63,172 nucleotides of DNA from Candidatus Firestonebacteria bacterium RIFOXYD2_FULL_39_29 (GTDB lineage: Bacteria; Oederibacteriota; D2-FULL-39-29). The stretch covers positions 1 to 63,172 of the forward strand of contig MFGV01000090.1 of the NCBI GenBank assembly GCA_001778375.1, given 5' to 3'. The notes below the pieces were generated by a model, which saw only the letters and a list, made by a program, of their open reading frames with translations, made no database searches and was not told where the DNA came from. This document shows, piece after piece, positions 27,355 through 35,075 of this stretch (the first letter of the stretch is position 1; the number at the start of each line of letters is the position of its first letter). Made by a program: the position numbers and the translations under genes.

Positions 27355-28118
27355 AGACGCTGGTAAAAACAAAAGTATTGAGCAATAAAAAGGTTTCAAG
27401 TCAATATTGGAAAATGAGGGTTTTAGCTCCCTCTATTGCTGCCGCCGCTATACCCGGTCAGTTTTTAAGTTTAAAGATAGGAAGTGATAATATCCCGCTG
27501 CTTCGCCGGCCGATGTCTATTCACAGGATTAAACCTCCTTTTTTAGAGATTCTTTATAAAGTGAGAGGCAAAGCTACCGAGATGCTTTCCCGGTATCATT
27601 CTAATGATTTCTTGGAAATTCTTGGTCCGCTCGGAAATGGTTTTCAGTCAGATGTTCCCTGTAAAACTGCAATACTTGTTGGGGGCGGTTATGGGATTTC
27701 TCCGCTGCTTGCCTTACATGAACGGCTTAAAAAGCTGGATAAAAAAATAATCACTATAGTCGGAGCAAAATCCGCAGAACTTCTGTACAAAGAAGGTTTT
27801 ACCGGAGTAAAGACAGTTACCGAAGATGGTTCTTCCGGGATTAAAGGTCTGGTTACAAAGGCTCTGGACAAGACCTGCTGCGGGCTGGAAGGAGATGCGG
27901 TTATATTCGCGTGCGGACCGGACAGAATGCTTAAAGCCGTTTCTGATGTTGCCGTGACTTATAATATTCCGTGTCAGGTTTCTTTGGAAAATCTTATGGC
28001 CTGCGGTGTCGGAGTTTGTCTTTCCTGTGTTTGTGCTGTAAAACAAGGATTTAAAAGTGAATATAAAAGGGTCTGTGTTGACGGCCCGGTATTTGATTCA
28101 AAGGAAATTGAATGGTAG
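27351..28118 (+). CDS. pyrK: Dihydroorotate dehydrogenase electron-transfer subunit PyrK
   Basis: This 255-residue ferredoxin-reductase-type protein has the FAD motif RRPMSIH (about residues 55-61), an NAD-binding segment AILVGGGYGISPLLAL, and a C-terminal 2Fe-2S cluster loop CGVGVCLSCVCAV ... RVC. It lets PyrD (class 1B) use NAD+ as acceptor. The four-base overlap with the nuclease gene and the seven-base overlap with pyrD support a single transcript with carB. Confidence 0.95.
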   Translation: MKTLVKTKVLSNKKVSSQYWKMRVLAPSIAAAAIPGQFLSLKIGSDNIPLLRRPMSIHRIKPPFLEILYKVRGKATEMLSRYHSNDFLEILGPLGNGFQSDVPCKTAILVGGGYGISPLLALHERLKKLDKKIITIVGAKSAELLYKEGFTGVKTVTEDGSSGIKGLVTKALDKTCCGLEGDAVIFACGPDRMLKAVSDVAVTYNIPCQVSLENLMACGVGVCLSCVCAVKQGFKSEYKRVCVDGPVFDSKEIEW

Positions 28119-29029
28119 ATTTAAGAGTAAAAATAGGTAAACTAACTTTGCAAAATCCTGTTATGACTGCTTCCGGAACTTTTGGTACGGGAGAAGAACT
28201 TGAGGATTTTGTTGATTTAAATAAGCTGGGCGCGATAGTCGTAAAAGGAGTCACCTTGCTGCCTCGCGCAGGAAATCCGACACCCCGTATTGCGGAAACA
28301 GCTTCCGGAATGCTGAATGCTATTGGGCTGCAGAATCCGGGAATTGACAGGTTTATTTTTGAGAAAACGCCGTACTTTGAAAAATTCAAAGTACCGTTTA
28401 TCGTAAATATTTCCGGCTATGAAGCGTCTGAATATGGAGAACTTGCAAAACGGCTGGAAGAGGTTCCTGCTGTTTCCGGACTTGAAGTAAATGTATCCTG
28501 CCCAAATGTTAAATACAGCAATGGTTTGGTCTTTGCAAAGGATCCAAAAGCTGTAGGATTGATTACAAGACTTGTTAAAAAAAATACAAAGAAAACCGTG
28601 ATAATAAAATTATCTCCCGAAGTTTCTGATATTAAAATAATTGCTAAGGCTGCGGAAGATAACGGTGCTGATGCCTTATCCCTTATTAATACTATTTCCG
28701 GCATGGCCATAGATATTGATTCAAGAAAACCAAAAATTAAAAATATACTAGGCGGGCTTTCTGGTCCAGCCATTAAACCGATAGGGATACGATGTGTCTG
28801 GCAGGTTTACAATAGTGTGAAAATACCCGTCATAGGCATGGGCGGTATCATGAATGCTTCTGATGCGATTGAATATCTTTTAGCCGGAGCAGCTGCGGTG
28901 GCGGTCGGCACCGGCAACTTTATTAATCCGGCTGTTACTTTAGATATACTGGAAGGTATTAAAAAATACATGAAAATTAATAAAGTAAATAAAGTTAAGG
29001 ATCTGACAGGCAAAATAGTAATAGAATAA
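28112..29029 (+). CDS. pyrD: Dihydroorotate dehydrogenase, catalytic subunit (class 1B)
   Basis: This 305-residue FMN-binding TIM barrel oxidises dihydroorotate to orotate. Visible motifs are NPVMTASGTFGTGEEL, KGVTLLPRAGNPTPR, the catalytic Cys loop in EVNVSCPNVK, NTISGMAIDI, and the phosphate-binding GLSGPAIKPIG / GMGGIMNASDAIEYLLAGAAAVAVGTG. Cys rather than Ser as catalytic base and the adjacent pyrK fit class 1B. Confidence 0.97.
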   Translation: MVDLRVKIGKLTLQNPVMTASGTFGTGEELEDFVDLNKLGAIVVKGVTLLPRAGNPTPRIAETASGMLNAIGLQNPGIDRFIFEKTPYFEKFKVPFIVNISGYEASEYGELAKRLEEVPAVSGLEVNVSCPNVKYSNGLVFAKDPKAVGLITRLVKKNTKKTVIIKLSPEVSDIKIIAKAAEDNGADALSLINTISGMAIDIDSRKPKIKNILGGLSGPAIKPIGIRCVWQVYNSVKIPVIGMGGIMNASDAIEYLLAGAAAVAVGTGNFINPAVTLDILEGIKKYMKINKVNKVKDLTGKIVIE

Positions 29030-29037
29030 AGGAAAAG

Positions 29038-29111
29038 TACAAATGACAAAGTACAAAGTACAATATTTGGAGGATATATATAACTCAATATATTGCCATT
29101 TGTCATTTGTA
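29038..29111. repeat. Inverted repeat between pyrD and aspA
   Basis: TACAAATGACAAA (29038-29050) and TTTGTCATTTGTA (29099-29111) are perfect 13-bp inverted arms 48 bases apart. The spacer contains GTACAA direct repeats and an AATATAT-rich centre. No T-tract. Confidence 0.7.
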
Positions 29112-29136
29112 ATTTGTATTTGTTCCGGCGGTGGTT

Positions 29137-30528
29137 ATGTCTGAAACACGGATAGAAAAAGATCAGCTGGGAGAGATGAATATTCCAAAGGAAGCTTACT
29201 ATGGCATTCATACTGCCAGGGCTATGGATAACTTCAAGATAAGCGGACGTACTGTTAATTCTTCTTTGATTAAAACAATTGCTCTTGTTAAGAAAGCAGC
29301 TGCTGAAACTAATCATGAATTGAAGTATTTAACTGACAATAAAGTAAAAGCAATTGTTACTGTTTGTGATGAAATAATTGATGGCGGTCTTACCGGGGAG
29401 TTTCTTGTGGATGCTCTGGCAGGAGGCGCCGGGACTTCAGTCAATATGAACCTGAATGAAGTGATCGCAAACCGGGCTATCGAGATCTTAGGCGGAAAAA
29501 AAGGCGAATATTCTGTAGTTGATCCTTTTAAAGATGTTAATCTTCATCAATCCACAAATGATGTTTACCCAACCGCATTAAAAATTGCTTGTATATATTC
29601 TCTCAGGACTCTTAGTGCAAAGATAACTGCTTTGCAGGGGGCATTTCAAAGAAAAGAAAAAGAATTTGCGGCTATTATTAAAATTGGCCGTACAGAGATG
29701 CAAGAAGCTGTTCCAATTACACTTGGTTTTGAATTTTCGGCTTTTGCTGAAGCTGTAGGCAGAGACAGGTGGAGGACATTTAAATCAGAAGAACGGCTAA
29801 GGGTGGTTAACCTCGGAGGAACTGCTGTCGGTACCGGGATGGGCGCGCCAAAGAGTTATATCTTTCAGGTGATAGAGAAACTAAGAGCGCTTTCCGGCTT
29901 GGGTATCTCAAGAAATGAAAATGTAATGGATTCCACGGCAAATACCGATTCGTTTGTGGAAGTTTCCGGAATAATGAAGGCTCACGCCGTAAATCTGATT
30001 AAGATAGCCGATGATTTGAGATTGCTTAATCTGCTGGGAGAAATTAAACTTCCTGAAGTGCAGGCAGGTTCTTCAATTATGCCTGGAAAGATAAATCCTG
30101 TTATTGCAGAAGCTGTAATACAAACGGGCCTGAAAGTCATTGCAAATGATGGGATAGTAACGGCGGCTTCAACAAGAGGAACTCTTCAGATAAATGAATT
30201 TATGCCGGTTATTGCTGACGCTATACTGGAAACTTTGGATCTTTTAATTAATATTAATGATATACTTGTTAAATATATTGACGGGATAACAGCGGATGAA
30301 GAAAAATGTAAGGAATACTTTGAGAAAAGTCCGGCACTTGTTACAGCATTTTTGCCTCATATCGGGTATGAGTCCGCAGGCCGTCTTTTAGCCGAATTTA
30401 AAGAAACAAAAAAAGAAAATTTGCATGAGTATTTAATAGAAAAGCTCGGGGCCGAACTCGTAGAAAAAGTTCTTTCTCCATACTCTCTGGTTGCGCTCGG
30501 ATATAGAGATGATGCAATCCACACCTAA
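29137..30528 (+). CDS. aspA: Aspartate ammonia-lyase
   Basis: This 463-residue member of the fumarase/aspartase superfamily converts aspartate to fumarate and ammonia. The substrate loop and signature GSSIMPGKINP is intact. Other conserved parts are YYGIHTARAMDNFKISG (aspartase-type), HQSTNDVYPTALKIA and GRTEMQEAVPITLG. ATG 29137 is preferred over GTG 29131. The last codons overlap hydF. Association of aspartase with hydrogenase-maturation genes recurs in anaerobes, which fits the neighbour. Confidence 0.93.
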   Translation: MSETRIEKDQLGEMNIPKEAYYGIHTARAMDNFKISGRTVNSSLIKTIALVKKAAAETNHELKYLTDNKVKAIVTVCDEIIDGGLTGEFLVDALAGGAGTSVNMNLNEVIANRAIEILGGKKGEYSVVDPFKDVNLHQSTNDVYPTALKIACIYSLRTLSAKITALQGAFQRKEKEFAAIIKIGRTEMQEAVPITLGFEFSAFAEAVGRDRWRTFKSEERLRVVNLGGTAVGTGMGAPKSYIFQVIEKLRALSGLGISRNENVMDSTANTDSFVEVSGIMKAHAVNLIKIADDLRLLNLLGEIKLPEVQAGSSIMPGKINPVIAEAVIQTGLKVIANDGIVTAASTRGTLQINEFMPVIADAILETLDLLININDILVKYIDGITADEEKCKEYFEKSPALVTAFLPHIGYESAGRLLAEFKETKKENLHEYLIEKLGAELVEKVLSPYSLVALGYRDDAIHT

Positions 30529-31768
30529 ATCGCTTCGCCTTCAAATAGGCATTTTTGGCAGGGCTAATATCGGGAAGTCAAGTTTTCTTAATATGATAGC
30601 CGGTCAGGATGTCTCAATTACGAGTCCGATAGCGGGTACGACCACGGATGTAGTGGAAAAGACGATGGAACTTCTTCCTCTCGGGCCTGTTGTATTTCTT
30701 GATACTGCGGGTTTTGATGATAAATCAGAACTGGGTGTTTTAAGGGTCAAAAAGACAAAAAAGATATTTGACCGTTCTGATGTTATCCTTCTCCTGCTTG
30801 AAGCCGGAGTTTGGAGCGCTTACGAAGAAGAAATACTTGCCGAAGCTAAAATGAGAAATATTCCGGTTATTCTTGTAATTAATAAAACTGACCTGAAAAA
30901 ACCTGAAGCAGCTTTTCTTCTTTTGTTGAGAGAAAAGAGTGAAAAATATATTGAGTGCTCTTCTTTGGATCAGGGAAGCAGGGATAAATACATTAATGCC
31001 TTAAAAATAAAGCTTATTGAAGTTTGTCCTGAGGGTTTTTTAAATCCTCCTGCCCTGCTTGGTGATTTGATCAGACCGGGAGGGATGGGGATTCTTATAG
31101 TTCCTATTGACCTGCAAGCGCCAAAGGGCCGTCTAATCTTGCCTCAAGTTCAGGCAATAAGGGATGCTTTGGATAATGATGAAGCTGTTGTTGTCTGCAA
31201 GGAAAGAGAATATGCGCATGTCCTTGCAAATTTAAAAAATCCTCCGGACCTTGTGGTCTCTGATTCTCAATCTGTCTTAAAGATGGTAGCGGATACTCCG
31301 GCATCCGTAAAATGTACGACTTTTTCAATTCTGTTCTCCCGTTATAAAGGGGATATTGTTGAAGCCGCTAAAGGTATTACGGTGGTGGAGAATATGAAAC
31401 CGGGAGATAAAATACTTATTGCCGAAGCCTGTTCACATCATGCTATTGAAGATGATATTGGCAGGGTAAAAATCCCGAGATGGATAAGACAGTATATTGG
31501 CGGTGATGTTACAGTCGATATCTGTTCCGGCCGGGATTATCCTGAAAATCTTTCCGGGTATAAGCTGGTTGTCCACTGTGGTGCTTGCATGCTTACGAGA
31601 AGAGAGATGCTTGCCCGTATTCATAAAGCAAGGGAGTACGGTGTTACGATTACAAATTACGGAATTGCAATTGCTTTCTTGCAGGGGGTATTAACGCGGG
31701 TACTTTCTCCTTTTCCTGCGGCACTTGAAGCATACGAAAGAGAAATGAAAAAAAGAAAAAGGAAGTAA
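30509..31768 (+). CDS. hydF: [FeFe]-hydrogenase maturation GTPase HydF
   Basis: This protein of about 419 residues has three HydF parts. The N-terminal GTPase domain has P-loop GRANIGKSS, switch TSPIAGTTTDVV, DTAGFDD and NKTD. A dimerisation region follows. The C-terminal iron-sulfur domain has the cluster motif EACSHH ... VVHCGACML. HydF is the scaffold on which HydE/HydG build the active-site diiron subcluster. HydE, HydG and the hydrogenase are not in this window. The long open frame begins at TTG 30491; I prefer ATG 30509 or 30512, which still overlaps aspA. Confidence 0.95.
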   Translation: MMQSTPKSLRLQIGIFGRANIGKSSFLNMIAGQDVSITSPIAGTTTDVVEKTMELLPLGPVVFLDTAGFDDKSELGVLRVKKTKKIFDRSDVILLLLEAGVWSAYEEEILAEAKMRNIPVILVINKTDLKKPEAAFLLLLREKSEKYIECSSLDQGSRDKYINALKIKLIEVCPEGFLNPPALLGDLIRPGGMGILIVPIDLQAPKGRLILPQVQAIRDALDNDEAVVVCKEREYAHVLANLKNPPDLVVSDSQSVLKMVADTPASVKCTTFSILFSRYKGDIVEAAKGITVVENMKPGDKILIAEACSHHAIEDDIGRVKIPRWIRQYIGGDVTVDICSGRDYPENLSGYKLVVHCGACMLTRREMLARIHKAREYGVTITNYGIAIAFLQGVLTRVLSPFPAALEAYEREMKKRKRK

Positions 31769-31770
31769 GA

Positions 31771-32604
31771 ATGCAAAACCTTAGAAAACGACGCCTTCCT
31801 CAAGGTTGGTATCCGGTCGGTAAAACGGAGACAATCAAGGAGATTGAAAACTTTTCAAAGGGGAATTTATATGGGGTTCTGCATAATGGAAAGTACGGAG
31901 GGATTATTCCTCATGCGGGCTGGTACTATAGCGGAGACCTTGCGGCAGCGGTTATGCGTAACTTAAAAGGGATAGAGCCCGAACTTGTAATTCTTTATGG
32001 AGGACACCTTCCTTCCGGTGAAACACCTCTTATTACCATTGAGGAGGGATGGGAGACCCCGCTTGGTCGTGTGAAAATGGCGGTTGAATCCGCAATCGAA
32101 ATAAAGGGAAAATTCGGTCTTTTTGAAGATGTTTATCCGGATAATACCCTTGAAATACACCTCCCTTTGTTGAAATATTATTTTCCTGCTGCAAAACTTT
32201 TAGCGCTGAGATTGCCGGCTTCGATGGAATCTGCGAAACTCTCTGAAGATATTATTAAAATAGTTCAAAAAACTTATACAAGCTTTATAGTTTTGGCCAG
32301 TACGGATCTTACTCATTATGGTCCTAACTATGATTTCACTCCGGCAGGAGAATCTAAAAATGCAAATGCATGGGTGGAGAGTCACGATAAAGGGTTTATT
32401 GATCTTGCAATTAAACTTAAAACAAAAGAACTGCTGCAATATGCTGATAAAAATCAAAGTGCTTGTTCTTCCGGTGCTGTTGCAGGTTTAACAGCCGCCG
32501 TCAAAATGCTTGGAGCTGTAAAAGGGGAACTGCTGGGATATAAAACAAGTTATGAAATAACTCCTTCAGATTCGTTTGTAGGATATGCGGGGATTATTTA
32601 TTAA
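31771..32604 (+). CDS. Memo-like protein (AmmeMemoRadiSam system protein B family)
   Basis: This 277-residue member of the Memo family is related to extradiol dioxygenases. The metal/active-site positions typical of Memo are visible: PHAGWYYSG (His), LYGGHLPS (His), the NTLEIHLPLLKYYF segment (EHS-like position), ASTDLTHYG (His), and SCSSGAV near the C-terminus. The biochemical role is unsettled. Only two bases separate it from hydF. The AmmeMemoRadiSam partners (AMMECR1, radical SAM protein) are not adjacent here. Confidence 0.9.
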   Translation: MQNLRKRRLPQGWYPVGKTETIKEIENFSKGNLYGVLHNGKYGGIIPHAGWYYSGDLAAAVMRNLKGIEPELVILYGGHLPSGETPLITIEEGWETPLGRVKMAVESAIEIKGKFGLFEDVYPDNTLEIHLPLLKYYFPAAKLLALRLPASMESAKLSEDIIKIVQKTYTSFIVLASTDLTHYGPNYDFTPAGESKNANAWVESHDKGFIDLAIKLKTKELLQYADKNQSACSSGAVAGLTAAVKMLGAVKGELLGYKTSYEITPSDSFVGYAGIIY

Positions 32605-32789
32605 AAAAAAGTAAAAGATAAAATATTTGTATTCAAAAAATTTGACCCGGTACAGAGGTGAAATAAAATCAGGATTAATCGGCCCGGTAGTCATAAAGCT
32701 GGTCAATCAATATGGTTCTTCGCTGAAGAGATAATTTTGTTTGTTGGAAAAAATAGTTTTAAATGTATATAAATTCACCTTATCGCCTC

Positions 32790-32817
32790 TTGACAATTCC
32801 AAAATCCGAGCTATACT
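32790..32817 (+). promoter_or_regulatory. Sigma-70 promoter driving the riboswitch leader
   Basis: Perfect TTGACA (32790-32795), 16-base spacer, TATACT (32812-32817). The predicted start near 32824 precedes the aptamer by about 15-20 bases. Confidence 0.8.
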
Positions 32818-32839
32818 CTATAGTAGTGATGTTATTAAT

Positions 32840-32972
32840 ATAAAGGTAACCCGTGAAAGGCGGGCTCTGCAAAGCTATAGGGCTTCTTAGTTGAAGATGG
32901 AAGCAGCCAGCTACCGTACCGAAAGGTCGTAAGTGTGACTGCTAAACCATCTTTAGAAGATGGTTTTGTTGT
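32840..32972 (+). promoter_or_regulatory. GEMM-I cyclic dinucleotide riboswitch with expression platform
   Basis: The aptamer shows the GEMM-I core in order: AAGGTAACC, a GAAA-capped P2 (CCCGT..GCGGG), GCAAAGCTATAGGGCTTC, an irregular P3, and the closing GCAGCCAGCTACCG (about 32905-32916). GEMM-I RNAs bind c-di-GMP (subset: 3',3'-cGAMP). An intrinsic terminator follows at 32944-32966. AAGATGG occurs both inside the aptamer (32894-32900) and as the terminator's 3' arm (32957-32963), and both can pair with CCATCTT (32947-32953), so an alternative antiterminator is available. Ligand specificity cannot be read safely. Confidence 0.86.
32944..32972 (+). terminator. Intrinsic terminator of the riboswitch
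   Basis: AAACCATCTT (32944-32953) and AAGATGGTTT (32957-32966) form a 10-bp stem with a TAG loop, followed by a T-rich tail (TGTTGTTT). It lies about 25 bases before the response-regulator start. Confidence 0.85.
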
Positions 32973-32994
32973 TTGTAGAAACCTCAGGGGGACT

Positions 32995-33366
32995 ATGGAT
33001 AAAAAGCTGAAAGTTCTTGTGGTTGATGATGAACCTGAAATTAGAGAGTTGTTTAAGATGCTCTTAGAGGGAGAAGGGCATGAGGTCCAAGTTGCCGAAA
33101 ATGGTAAAGTAGGTGTTGAATTGTTCAAGATTTCTGTATTTGACGTGGTACTTTTAGATGTTCATATGCCTGTAATGACAGGCCCTGAGGCTTTAAAGGA
33201 AATAAAAAAACAAAAACCATGCCAGAAGGTTATTATTTTCAGCAGTAGTTCAGATCCATATTTGAAGTTTGAAAAAGAAGCAGAAAAACTCGGGGCTTTT
33301 AGTTGTCTATATAAGCCTGTAAGCGTTGAAGAAATATTAGGTATAATAGAAAAAGCAGTATTGTAA
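32995..33366 (+). CDS. Single-domain response regulator under riboswitch control
   Basis: This 123-residue stand-alone receiver domain has the acidic pair VVDDE (about 10-12), the phosphoacceptor Asp55 in VVLLDVHMP, the Ser/Thr switch in VIIFSSS, and the Lys in LYKPVS. There is no output domain, so it works by protein contact like CheY. I chose ATG 32995 because AGGGGGA lies immediately upstream; the open frame extends to 32935 through riboswitch sequence, which is not expected to be coding. It lies tail-to-tail with a pilT gene, with no strong terminator between. Confidence 0.9.
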   Translation: MDKKLKVLVVDDEPEIRELFKMLLEGEGHEVQVAENGKVGVELFKISVFDVVLLDVHMPVMTGPEALKEIKKQKPCQKVIIFSSSSDPYLKFEKEAEKLGAFSCLYKPVSVEEILGIIEKAVL

Positions 33367-33403
33367 AGGAAATAGTCATACAGGCATTTTAAACATGTTA
33401 AAA

Positions 33404-34582
33404 CTAATTAATTTTAGCGGATTTCTTTCCTGTTGTTTTTCTGTTTTTAATTATTTTTAGTCTATATAAAAGATTTTTTAAAATATATTTTAAGTTTGGC
33501 TTCTTTTTTAAAGAAGGTTCCAGATCTGCCAGAATTGAGTTAGTAAATTCTGTCGGAGAGTTTGAGTAAGCTCTTGCTATATCAAAATTGATAAAACCCT
33601 TCTTGAGTAATGCCTTTAAGGATTGATTTAAACTCTGCATTCCCTGTTCTTTTCCCGTGGATATTGCAGTGGGAATCTGACGGACTTCATCATTTACAAT
33701 TAAGTTTCTGATAGCAGAAGTGGATATCAGTATTTCTACTGCAGGAATCCTCCCTTTTTTATAACCTCTTGGTACTAACTGTTGAGAGATTACGGAATTA
33801 AGTGCTCCTGCAAGTTGTGTCCTTATTTGCGTCTGCTGCATCGGCGGAAAGACATCAATTATTCTGTGTATAGTTTGGGCTGCATCGATTGTATGTAATG
33901 TGCTTAGAACAAGATGTCCTGTTTCTGCAGCGGTTATCGCAGTGGAGATTGTTTCCAGGTCTCTCAGCTCTCCAATCATTATAACATCAGGAGTCTGCCT
34001 CACTACGGAAGTAAGCGCGGCGGAAAAAGATTCAGTATCTACATGTATTTCTCTTTGCTCAACTATACTTTGCTTGTTTTCATGGTGGAATTCTATAGGA
34101 TCTTCTATAGTTATAATATGGCATTTTCTTCTGCTATTAATCAAATCTATCATTGCGGCGAGTGTAGTGCTTTTCCCGCTCCCTGTCGGACCTGTAATCA
34201 AAATAAGACCGCTGTGAGTAAAAGCAAGTTTTTCAATAATTGGAGGCAGGTTTAGTTTGGAAAACTTTGGCAGAAATATAGAAATAGGTCGTATGGAAGC
34301 TGCCAGTGTTCCTTTTTGAAGGTACGCGTTTACCCTGAATCTGCTTAAGCCGGTTATTGAATAGGAAAAATCCAGTTCTTTTCTTCTTAATAAAATAGAT
34401 TTTTGTTTTTCTGTAAGCAGGGATTCTATAATATTTCTGCATTCTTCAGGCGAGAGTTTCTTCTTGTTCATTTGTACTACTTCGCCGTCAACCCTCAAGC
34501 TGATTGGCGTATTTGCAGAGAGGATGATATCAGATGCTCTTTCGTTTAGCGCAATCTCACATAGTTCTCTGAAATTCAACAC
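33404..34582 (-). CDS. pilT: Type IV pilus retraction ATPase PilT
   Basis: This 392-residue hexameric ATPase drives pilus disassembly and twitching. All canonical motifs are present: Walker A GPTGSGKSTT (about 134-143), Asp box TIEDPIEFHHENKQS, Walker B DVIMIGELRD, His box HLVLSTLHTIDAAQT, and ISQQLVPRGYKKGRIPAVEIL. Compared with the liv-operon paralogue, its P-loop is standard. The C-terminus has a basic extension (about 30 residues, LKIIKNRKTTGKKSAK). Start GTG 34582 has GAGG five bases upstream. Confidence 0.93.
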   Translation of the reverse strand: MLNFRELCEIALNERASDIILSANTPISLRVDGEVVQMNKKKLSPEECRNIIESLLTEKQKSILLRRKELDFSYSITGLSRFRVNAYLQKGTLAASIRPISIFLPKFSKLNLPPIIEKLAFTHSGLILITGPTGSGKSTTLAAMIDLINSRRKCHIITIEDPIEFHHENKQSIVEQREIHVDTESFSAALTSVVRQTPDVIMIGELRDLETISTAITAAETGHLVLSTLHTIDAAQTIHRIIDVFPPMQQTQIRTQLAGALNSVISQQLVPRGYKKGRIPAVEILISTSAIRNLIVNDEVRQIPTAISTGKEQGMQSLNQSLKALLKKGFINFDIARAYSNSPTEFTNSILADLEPSLKKKPNLKYILKNLLYRLKIIKNRKTTGKKSAKIN

Positions 34583-34831
34583 CCAGACCTCATTTTATAA
34601 TCTAGAATTTTGCCAATAATACTCAAAAGCATTATAAAATATTGAGCAATACAAGTCAATAGCTTGTTTGTTTTGTGAAAGGTGAATCAGAGGCGGCTCT
34701 TGGATAGTAATAAGCTTCAGCTTGTGCAGTTTCGCCGCAGATGCACTGCCTTTGCTTTTGGCTTACTGTTACATAGAGGAAAAACACAAAACCCTTTAAA
34801 ACCCTTTTGAAATATGATAAAATACTTCTAT
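34583..34831. other. Intergenic region before tRNA-Thr
   Basis: About 250 bases separating the divergent pilT and tRNA genes. I see no ORF. The last 40 bases are AT-rich, with TATGAT at 34813-34818 as a possible -10 box for the tRNA, but without a good -35. Confidence 0.4.
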
Positions 34832-34904
34832 GCTGATGTAGCTCAGTTGGTAGAGCAATTGATTCGTAATCAGTAGGTCGCCGGTTCGATCCCGGCCATC
34901 AGCT
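34832..34904 (+). tRNA. tRNA-Thr (anticodon CGT)
   Basis: 73 bases fold as a cloverleaf. Acceptor arms GCTGATG / CATCAGC are perfectly complementary. The D-arm has GTAGCTCAGTTGGTAGAGC. The anticodon arm has loop TTCGTAA with CGT at 34865-34867. The T-arm has CCGGTTCGATCCCGG. Discriminator T; CCA is not encoded. It decodes ACG. Confidence 0.95.
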
Positions 34905-34905
34905 T

Positions 34906-34932
34906 AAAAATTTGAGCAATTCTCAAATTTTT
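34906..34932 (+). terminator. Intrinsic terminator of the tRNA gene
   Basis: AAAAATTTGAG (34906-34916) pairs perfectly with CTCAAATTTTT (34922-34932) around a 5-base loop. It starts two bases after the tRNA. Confidence 0.8.
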
Positions 34933-34957
34933 AAAGAGCAATTGAACAATCGAAATT

Positions 34958-35006
34958 AGAAAATAGATATAGGTAATTGCGGTCTATTGTCGATTTTCTA
35001 TTTTCT
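34958..35006. repeat. Inverted repeat downstream of the tRNA terminator
   Basis: AGAAAATAGA (34958-34967) and TCTATTTTCT (34997-35006) are perfect 10-bp inverted arms, 29 bases apart. The remaining sequence to 35075 has no other feature that I can name. Confidence 0.6.
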
Positions 35007-35075
35007 GAATAATAGCAGTAAAAGCAGTCTAGATAAAGACACTGGTTCCTGAATCGAGTTCCGGATTACAAAATT

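Larger units (their letters stand above)
32605..32994. other. Intergenic region carrying promoter, riboswitch and terminator
   Basis: About 390 bases without a gene. The first 180 bases show no clear feature. From 32790 on it contains a near-consensus promoter, a GEMM-I aptamer and an intrinsic terminator, all in the + direction ahead of the response regulator. Confidence 0.75.

Noticed and set aside
28807-29316. 169-codon minus-strand frame across the pyrD/aspA junction
   Set aside because: It overlaps two well-supported genes on the other strand and contains intergenic repeat sequence; shadow frame.
32935-32994. Upstream extension of the riboswitch-controlled regulator
   Set aside because: The in-frame extension runs through the terminator of the riboswitch, which is regulatory RNA, not coding sequence.
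34958-35006. Second tRNA or small RNA gene after tRNA-Thr
   Set aside because: The inverted repeat does not form a cloverleaf and lacks tRNA consensus bases.
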